Source of the DNA: Streptomyces roseolus
GTDB taxonomy: Bacteria > Actinomycetota > Actinomycetes > Streptomycetales > Streptomycetaceae
Length of the DNA: 64,000 bases
Direction: 5' to 3'
Assembly: GCF_014649855.1 (NCBI RefSeq)
Contig: NZ_BMTV01000035.1
Location: forward strand, 1 to 64,000
The position numbers and the translations under genes are program-made. How positions within the stretch are numbered: the stretch's first letter is position 1; each line of letters opens with the position of its first letter. Positions 59,753 to 64,000 of the stretch are shown in pieces. The notes under the pieces are model-generated. The model was not told the origin of the DNA and did not search any database. It saw nothing but the letters and a program-made list of their open reading frames with translations.

Positions 59753-62218
59753 ATGGATCCTGCGCGAAAGGCACCCGGCACGCCCGCGGCCCCAGGGCCT
59801 CCGGATGCCCTCGACGCGTCCACCGACGCCGCGGCGGTGGTGGACGCGTCCGGTGTCGTGACCGGATGGACCAGGGGCGCCGAGGAGCTCCTCGGCCGTC
59901 CGGCGTCGGACGTCGTGGGCCGCCCCGTCGCCCGCCTCCTGGCGATGCCCGCGGATCCCGCCCGCGCCGCCGCGATCGCGGCCCGGTGCCGGGCCGGGCG
60001 GGGGTGGAGCGGCGTCATCTCCGTGCGGCACGCCGACGGCCGTCCGCTCGAAGTCGACCTGCGGGTCTCCGCGTCCTTCCGGCTGGACGCCGGCGAGTGT
60101 TTCCTGGTGTCGGCGCGGGAGCGGAGCGTGCGATGGCCGGTGGACCGGTCCGTGCTCGACGGGTTCCTGACCCGTTCGCCGGTGGGCATGGCCGTGATGG
60201 ACCGTCGGCTGCGCTACGTGTGGCTGAACGACACCCTGGAGCGCTTCGGTGGAGTACCCCGTGAGCAGCGCCTCGGCAAACGCCTGAGCGACCTCCTGCC
60301 CGGGCTCCAGGGGGAGACGATCGAGGGCCTGATGAACAAGGTCCTGCGGACCGGCATCCCGGTCACCGACTACGAGTACCTGGGATGGAGCTGGGCCGAT
60401 CCCCACCGCCAGCACGCCTACTCGACGTCGTTCTTCCCCCTCGTGGACGCCGACGACCGGATCACCGGCGTCTGCTACATGGTCCTCGACATCACCGAGC
60501 GCTGGTACGCCCGCCACCTGCTGTCGCTGGTCAACGAGGCCGGCCTGCGCGTCGGCACCACCCTGGACGTCACGCGCACGGCCCAGGAGCTGGCCGACTT
60601 CACCGTCCCCCGCTTCGCGGACTTCGTCGTCGTGGACCTGCTGGAGCACGTGCTCGACCCCCAGGGGCCCGCGGTCCGGCCGGTCGACGGCGGACCGGAG
60701 CCGGCCTGGCCCCGCATGCGCCGGGCCGGCATGCGCTCGGTCCGGGACGGCTGCCCGGAGGCCGTGGCGCGCACCGGCGACCGGGTGGACTTCCGTCCCC
60801 CGTCGCACGACGCGCGCCTGCTCGTCGACGGCGAGCCGGTCCTCCTCCCGGTCCTCGACCCGACCGACGGGCGGTGGCTCGCGGAGCAGCCCGAACGGGC
60901 CGAGAGGATCCGCGAGTTCGGACTGCACTCGCTGATCTCCGTGCCGATGCGGGCGCGCAACACCATCCTGGGCCTGGCCACGTTCGTGCGGTCGCTCAAC
61001 CCGGTCCCCTTCGGGCAGGACGACGTCCTGCTCGCCCGGGAGCTGGTGGCGCGGGCGGCGCTGTGCGTGGACAACGCCCGCCGCTACACCCGGGAACACA
61101 CGGCGTCGCTGACCCTGCAGCGCAGCCTGCTGCCGCTCGCCCTGTCGGGCGGCACGGCCCTGGAGGTGGCCTCCTCCTACCTCCCGGCGGACCAGGCGGG
61201 AGGGGTCGGCGGCGACTGGTTCGACGTGATCCCGCTGTCCGGCGCCCGCGCGGGACTCGTCGTCGGCGACGTGGTCGGGCACGGCATCACCGCGGCGGCG
61301 GCCATGGGCCGTCTGCGCACGGCGGTCCAGACCCTGGCCGACCTGGAGCTGCCCCCCGACGAACTGCTGGCCCACCTCGACGACCTCGTGCTCCGGCTGA
61401 GCGAGGAGGAGACCGGCGGCGACGCCTCCCGCGGCAGCACGACCGCCGTCCTCGGCGCCACCTGCCTGTACGCCGTCTACGACCCGGTCACCCGACGCTG
61501 CACGATGGCCAGGGCCGGTCATCCGCCGCCCGTGGTCGTCACCCCCGACGGCCGGGTCTTCTTCCCGGACCTTCCCGCCGGGCCCCCGCTGGGCCTGGGC
61601 GGAATGGCGTTCGAGGCCGCGGAGATCGAACTGCCCGAGAACAGCCTCCTGGGCCTGTACACCGACGGGCTCGTCCGAGGCGACGATCGCGACGTGGAGC
61701 GGGGCATGGCCCGCCTCGGCGAGGTCCTGGCGGGACCGGAACGCGACCTGGCCACCCTGTGCGCCTCCGCCGTGCGGTCCCTGGTCCCCGACCCGCAGCC
61801 CGACGACATCGCGTTCCTGCTGACGCGCATCCGGACCCTGGGGGACGACCGGGTCGCGTCGTGGACCGTCCCCGCCGACCCGGCCGCCGTCGCCGGGGCC
61901 CGGGCCTGGGCGACACGCCGACTGAGGCGCTGGGGACTGACGGACCTGGCCATGCAGACCGAGCTCATCGTGAGCGAGCTGGTCACCAACGCCCTCCGCC
62001 ACGGCGCGCCCCCCGTCCAGGTGCGGCTCCTGTGCGACGCCCGCCTGACCATCGAGGTCACCGACGCCACGAGCACCGCGCCCCGCCTCAAACACGCCCG
62101 CAGCACGGACGAGGGCGGCCGGGGCCTCTTCCTCGTGGCTCAGATGTCCCACCGCTGGGGCGCGCGGTACACCCCCGCCGGGAAGATCATCTGGGCGGAG
62201 CTGGAGGTCCCGTCCTGA
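59753..62218 (+). CDS. PAS-PAS-GAF-SpoIIE phosphatase with HATPase domain
   Basis: This 821-aa signalling protein has two PAS domains (about 20-125 and 145-260), a GAF domain (about 275-440) and a SpoIIE/PP2C phosphatase domain (about 465-680, with VGGDWFDVIPL and VGDVVGHG). A C-terminal anti-sigma-factor-type HATPase follows (SELVTNALRHGAP, GRGLFLV). Such proteins in Streptomyces dephosphorylate anti-anti-sigma factors, and the HATPase may act as kinase/anti-sigma factor in the same chain. No helix is predicted, so it senses a cytosolic signal. ATG at 59753 follows GAGGACGG. It seems unrelated to the RiPP operon. Confidence 0.9.
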   Translation: MDPARKAPGTPAAPGPPDALDASTDAAAVVDASGVVTGWTRGAEELLGRPASDVVGRPVARLLAMPADPARAAAIAARCRAGRGWSGVISVRHADGRPLEVDLRVSASFRLDAGECFLVSARERSVRWPVDRSVLDGFLTRSPVGMAVMDRRLRYVWLNDTLERFGGVPREQRLGKRLSDLLPGLQGETIEGLMNKVLRTGIPVTDYEYLGWSWADPHRQHAYSTSFFPLVDADDRITGVCYMVLDITERWYARHLLSLVNEAGLRVGTTLDVTRTAQELADFTVPRFADFVVVDLLEHVLDPQGPAVRPVDGGPEPAWPRMRRAGMRSVRDGCPEAVARTGDRVDFRPPSHDARLLVDGEPVLLPVLDPTDGRWLAEQPERAERIREFGLHSLISVPMRARNTILGLATFVRSLNPVPFGQDDVLLARELVARAALCVDNARRYTREHTASLTLQRSLLPLALSGGTALEVASSYLPADQAGGVGGDWFDVIPLSGARAGLVVGDVVGHGITAAAAMGRLRTAVQTLADLELPPDELLAHLDDLVLRLSEEETGGDASRGSTTAVLGATCLYAVYDPVTRRCTMARAGHPPPVVVTPDGRVFFPDLPAGPPLGLGGMAFEAAEIELPENSLLGLYTDGLVRGDDRDVERGMARLGEVLAGPERDLATLCASAVRSLVPDPQPDDIAFLLTRIRTLGDDRVASWTVPADPAAVAGARAWATRRLRRWGLTDLAMQTELIVSELVTNALRHGAPPVQVRLLCDARLTIEVTDATSTAPRLKHARSTDEGGRGLFLVAQMSHRWGARYTPAGKIIWAELEVPS

Positions 62219-62262
62219 GATCTGCCGGTCGCTCCGGCGCCGCCCTTCCGGCTGCCGCCGTC

Positions 62263-62321
62263 GGCGCCCGCCCGTGCCGGCGCCCGCCCGTGCCGGCCCC
62301 GCCCGTGCCGGCCCCGCTCGG
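62263..62321. repeat. 15-16 bp tandem repeat in spacer
   Basis: GGCGCCCGCCCGTGCC occurs twice (62263-62278, 62279-62294), followed by the variant GGCCCCGCCCGTGCC (62295-62309) and a broken fourth copy. It is a slippage-type repeat between the SpoIIE gene and the PTS leader, with no evident function. Confidence 0.6.
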
Positions 62322-62363
62322 GCTTCGCCCGGGCCGACGCGTCCTGGTGTTAAAGTATCGTCG

Positions 62364-62377
62364 GATCGATCTCGATC
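62364..62377. promoter_or_regulatory. Palindrome at start of PTS leader
   Basis: GATCGATCTCGATC is a perfect 6-2-6 palindrome just downstream of TTAAAGTAT (62350-62358), a possible -10 region. It lies 3 nt upstream of the antiterminator element and could be an operator or the 5' end hairpin of the transcript. Confidence 0.4.
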
Positions 62378-62380
62378 GCA

Positions 62381-62460
62381 GGATTGTTACTTCCCGAGGC
62401 CTCCGCCTTCGTCGCCCACGCGACGTCATGGCGGTGCGCCGCCCGAGGGAAGGCAAGGCC
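62381..62460 (+). promoter_or_regulatory. BglG/LicT-type RNA antiterminator (RAT), expanded
   Basis: GGATTGTTACT (62381-62391) equals the 5' half of the consensus RAT bound by BglG/LicT/SacY antiterminators. AGGCAAGGCC (62451-62460) resembles the 3' half (AGGCAAAACC). The halves are held by CTTCCC (62390-62395) pairing with GGGAAG (62447-62452). The apical part is about 50 nt, with its own small GC stem, whereas usual RATs total about 30 nt. The 3' half overlaps the left arm of the terminator, as expected for mutually exclusive folding. Confidence 0.65.
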
Positions 62461-62495
62461 TGGGTAGCGCCGTGTGCGCGACCCGGGCCTTTTTT
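62455..62495 (+). terminator. Leader terminator with U-tract before PTS gene
   Basis: AAGGCCTGGGT (62455-62465) pairs with ACCCGGGCCTT (62481-62491) with one G-U wobble. A six-T run (62490-62495) follows, rare in this GC-rich DNA. It lies 75 nt before the PTS start and would stop transcription unless the antiterminator forms. Confidence 0.75.
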
Positions 62496-62569
62496 GTTGC
62501 CCGGATCCGGGCGTGAGAGATCGCGGACAGAAGCAGGACGGCGACAGCCCGAGGATGCAAGGAAGCATC

Positions 62570-64000
62570 ATGAACACACCCGCAACCGGTCACGGCACGT
62601 TGGCGGAGCGGATCCTCCGCGGCGTCGGCGGAGCCGAGAACGTCGAGAGCCTCACGCACTGCGCGACGAGGCTGCGCTTCCAGCTCCACGACGGGGCGAA
62701 GGCCGACGCGACCGCGCTCGACGCCCTCGACGGTGTCATGGCGACGGTGCCGCAGTCCGGCGACCGCCTCCAGATCGTGATCGGCGGAGCCGTCGCACGG
62801 GTCTACTCCGAGATCATGGACCTGCCGTCGATGACGAACGGCGGCACGGCCCCGCGGAAGTCGGACGCCGACGTCAAGGCCGAGGCGCGGGCCAGGAGCC
62901 GCGGCCGCTACCTCTGGCTCGACAACTTCTTCGAGTACCTCTCGGACTCCTTCCGTCCGCTCATGGGCGTGCTGCTCGGCTCCTCGCTGATCATCGCGAT
63001 CGCCTCCGTCCTCGATGCCCTCGGCATCGTGGACTTCCGCGCCGCGGACAAGTCCGCGACCTGGGTGTTCGTCGACGCCATGTGGCGCTCGGTGCTCTAC
63101 TTCCTGCCGGTCTTCGTCGCCTACAACGCGGCGAAGAAGCTGAAGATCGACCCCTGGGTGGGCGCCACTGTCATGGCCGCGGTGATGACCCCGAACTTCA
63201 CGGGCCTGATCAACTCCAAGATCCCCGGCGTCACCACCACCACCAACGAGACGCTCGGCACCACGGAGTCCGTGGCGCACGTCTTCGGCCTGCCGATGCA
63301 GCTGAACGACTACGGCGGCCAGGTGTTCGTGCCGCTGCTGATGGTCGCCCTGCTCGCCCTCGTCTACAAGGGCCTCCAGCGCGTCTTCCCCGAGAGCGTG
63401 CACATGGTCTTCGTGCCGTTCTTCAGCATGCTGATCATGATCCCTGTGACCGCCTTCCTCATCGGCCCGCTGGGCATCTGGGCCGGCAACGGCCTCGGCG
63501 AGGGGTTGTCCTGGCTGAACGACAACGCGCCGCTCGTCTTCGCGATCATGATCCCGCTGCTGTACCCCTTCCTGGTGCCGCTGGGCCTGCACTGGCCGCT
63601 GAACGCGCTCATGCTGCAGAACATCAACACCCTCGGCTACGACTTCATCCAGGGCCCCATGGGCGCGTGGAACTTCGCCTGCTTCGGCGCCACCGCCGGC
63701 GTGCTGCTGCTCTCGGTGCGCCACCGCGAGAAGGAGATGCGCCAGACCGCGACCGGCGCCCTCGCCGCCGGCCTCTTCGGCGGCATCTCCGAACCCTCGC
63801 TGTACGGCATCCACCTGCGCTTCAAGCGGATCTACCCGCGCATGCTGGTCGGCTGCCTCGTGGGCGGCGTCCTCGTGGGCGTCCTGGGCGGCGTGGACAC
63901 CGGGGCCTTCGCCTTCACCTCGCTGCTGACCATCCCGGTCTTCGACCCGATGCCGGTCTACGCCATCGCCATCACGGCGTCCTTCTTCACCGCCATGGCA
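62570..64000 (+). CDS. Beta-glucoside-type PTS EIIBC, 3' end outside window
   Basis: At least 477 codons run to the window edge. The product starts with an EIIB domain: LAERILRGVGGAENV, then the phospho-cysteine in LTHCATRLRF. A linker and an EIIC membrane domain follow, with SDSFRPLMGVLLGSS, DPWVGATVMAAVMTPNF and GGISEPSLYGIHLRFK (substrate-binding region). This is the BglF/BglP family, which phosphorylates beta-glucosides during uptake. The ATG follows GCAAGGAAG. An EIIA domain may lie past the edge. Control by antitermination in the leader matches the family's regulation in Bacillus and E. coli, though the BglG-type protein is not in this window. Confidence 0.93.
   Translation, partial: MNTPATGHGTLAERILRGVGGAENVESLTHCATRLRFQLHDGAKADATALDALDGVMATVPQSGDRLQIVIGGAVARVYSEIMDLPSMTNGGTAPRKSDADVKAEARARSRGRYLWLDNFFEYLSDSFRPLMGVLLGSSLIIAIASVLDALGIVDFRAADKSATWVFVDAMWRSVLYFLPVFVAYNAAKKLKIDPWVGATVMAAVMTPNFTGLINSKIPGVTTTTNETLGTTESVAHVFGLPMQLNDYGGQVFVPLLMVALLALVYKGLQRVFPESVHMVFVPFFSMLIMIPVTAFLIGPLGIWAGNGLGEGLSWLNDNAPLVFAIMIPLLYPFLVPLGLHWPLNALMLQNINTLGYDFIQGPMGAWNFACFGATAGVLLLSVRHREKEMRQTATGALAAGLFGGISEPSLYGIHLRFKRIYPRMLVGCLVGGVLVGVLGGVDTGAFAFTSLLTIPVFDPMPVYAIAITASFFTAMA

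Noticed and set aside
59488..60264. Plus-strand frame overlapping the start of the SpoIIE-type gene
   Set aside because: It is Arg-rich, crosses the RiPP-operon terminator and overlaps a gene with clear PAS domains in another frame.

Overview
The window is about 73% GC, has GTG/ATG starts, tightly overlapping genes and many perfect-stem hairpins without U-tracts. The protein set (cysteine-free ribosomal paralogues, class E sortase, SpoIIE phosphatase, ROK and LacI sugar regulons) points to Streptomyces or a close relative. It reads as chromosomal accessory/arm-like DNA. No rRNA, tRNA, CRISPR array or complete insertion sequence was found.

Region 1 (0.4-5 kb) is a zinc-starvation island. It holds cysteine-free paralogues of bL32, uS14, bL28, bL33, bL31 and uS18 and two CobW-family proteins, one with a destroyed P-loop. 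Zur-like 7-1-7 boxes lie inside the spacers of two promoters, and one of those promoters appears to give a leaderless rpmG mRNA. Region 2 (5-25 kb) is mixed: a decayed ArsR regulator, an HSL esterase, a secreted NucA/NucB-type nuclease, a LacI-controlled oligosaccharide ABC importer with a GH3 glycosidase, two secreted subtilases, a class E sortase with a lipobox, a small P-loop kinase-like protein, an alpha/beta hydrolase, a phytase-like secreted protein and a MarR/MMPL pair.

Region 3 (25.4-44.1 kb) is a carbohydrate/cyclitol block under a ROK regulator. It has an RbsABC-type importer, a Gfo/Idh/MocA dehydrogenase and a sugar-phosphate isomerase, followed by an Ebo-like operon: inositol-phosphate synthase-like cyclase, EboC prenyltransferase, TIM-barrel isomerase, EboA, EboB/TatD, EboE and EboF phosphodiesterase. 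The inositol-phosphate synthase occupies the place of the dehydroquinate synthase-like EboD. A Tat-exported isomerase and a secreted sugar dehydrogenase with a PKD domain close the block. An almost collinear 79-bp promoter/operator element precedes both the ROK gene and the Ebo-like operon, linking them.

Region 4 (44.9-59.6 kb) is the most unusual part. It contains a Fur/Zur-family regulator, a cytosolic beta-propeller, a FecBCDE-type metal-chelate importer, and a RiPP cluster: 37-aa precursor, RRE/ThiF-like leader binder, CocE hydrolase, YcaO cyclodehydratase, SagB-like azoline oxidase and two ABC half-transporters. Zur-like boxes sit before both the importer and the precursor. I infer a metal-regulated azole RiPP that may act as a metallophore.

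Region 5 (59.7-64 kb) has a PAS-GAF-SpoIIE-HATPase signalling protein and the start of a beta-glucoside PTS permease. The PTS leader carries a BglG/LicT-type antiterminator overlapping an intrinsic terminator. This gene runs off the right edge.
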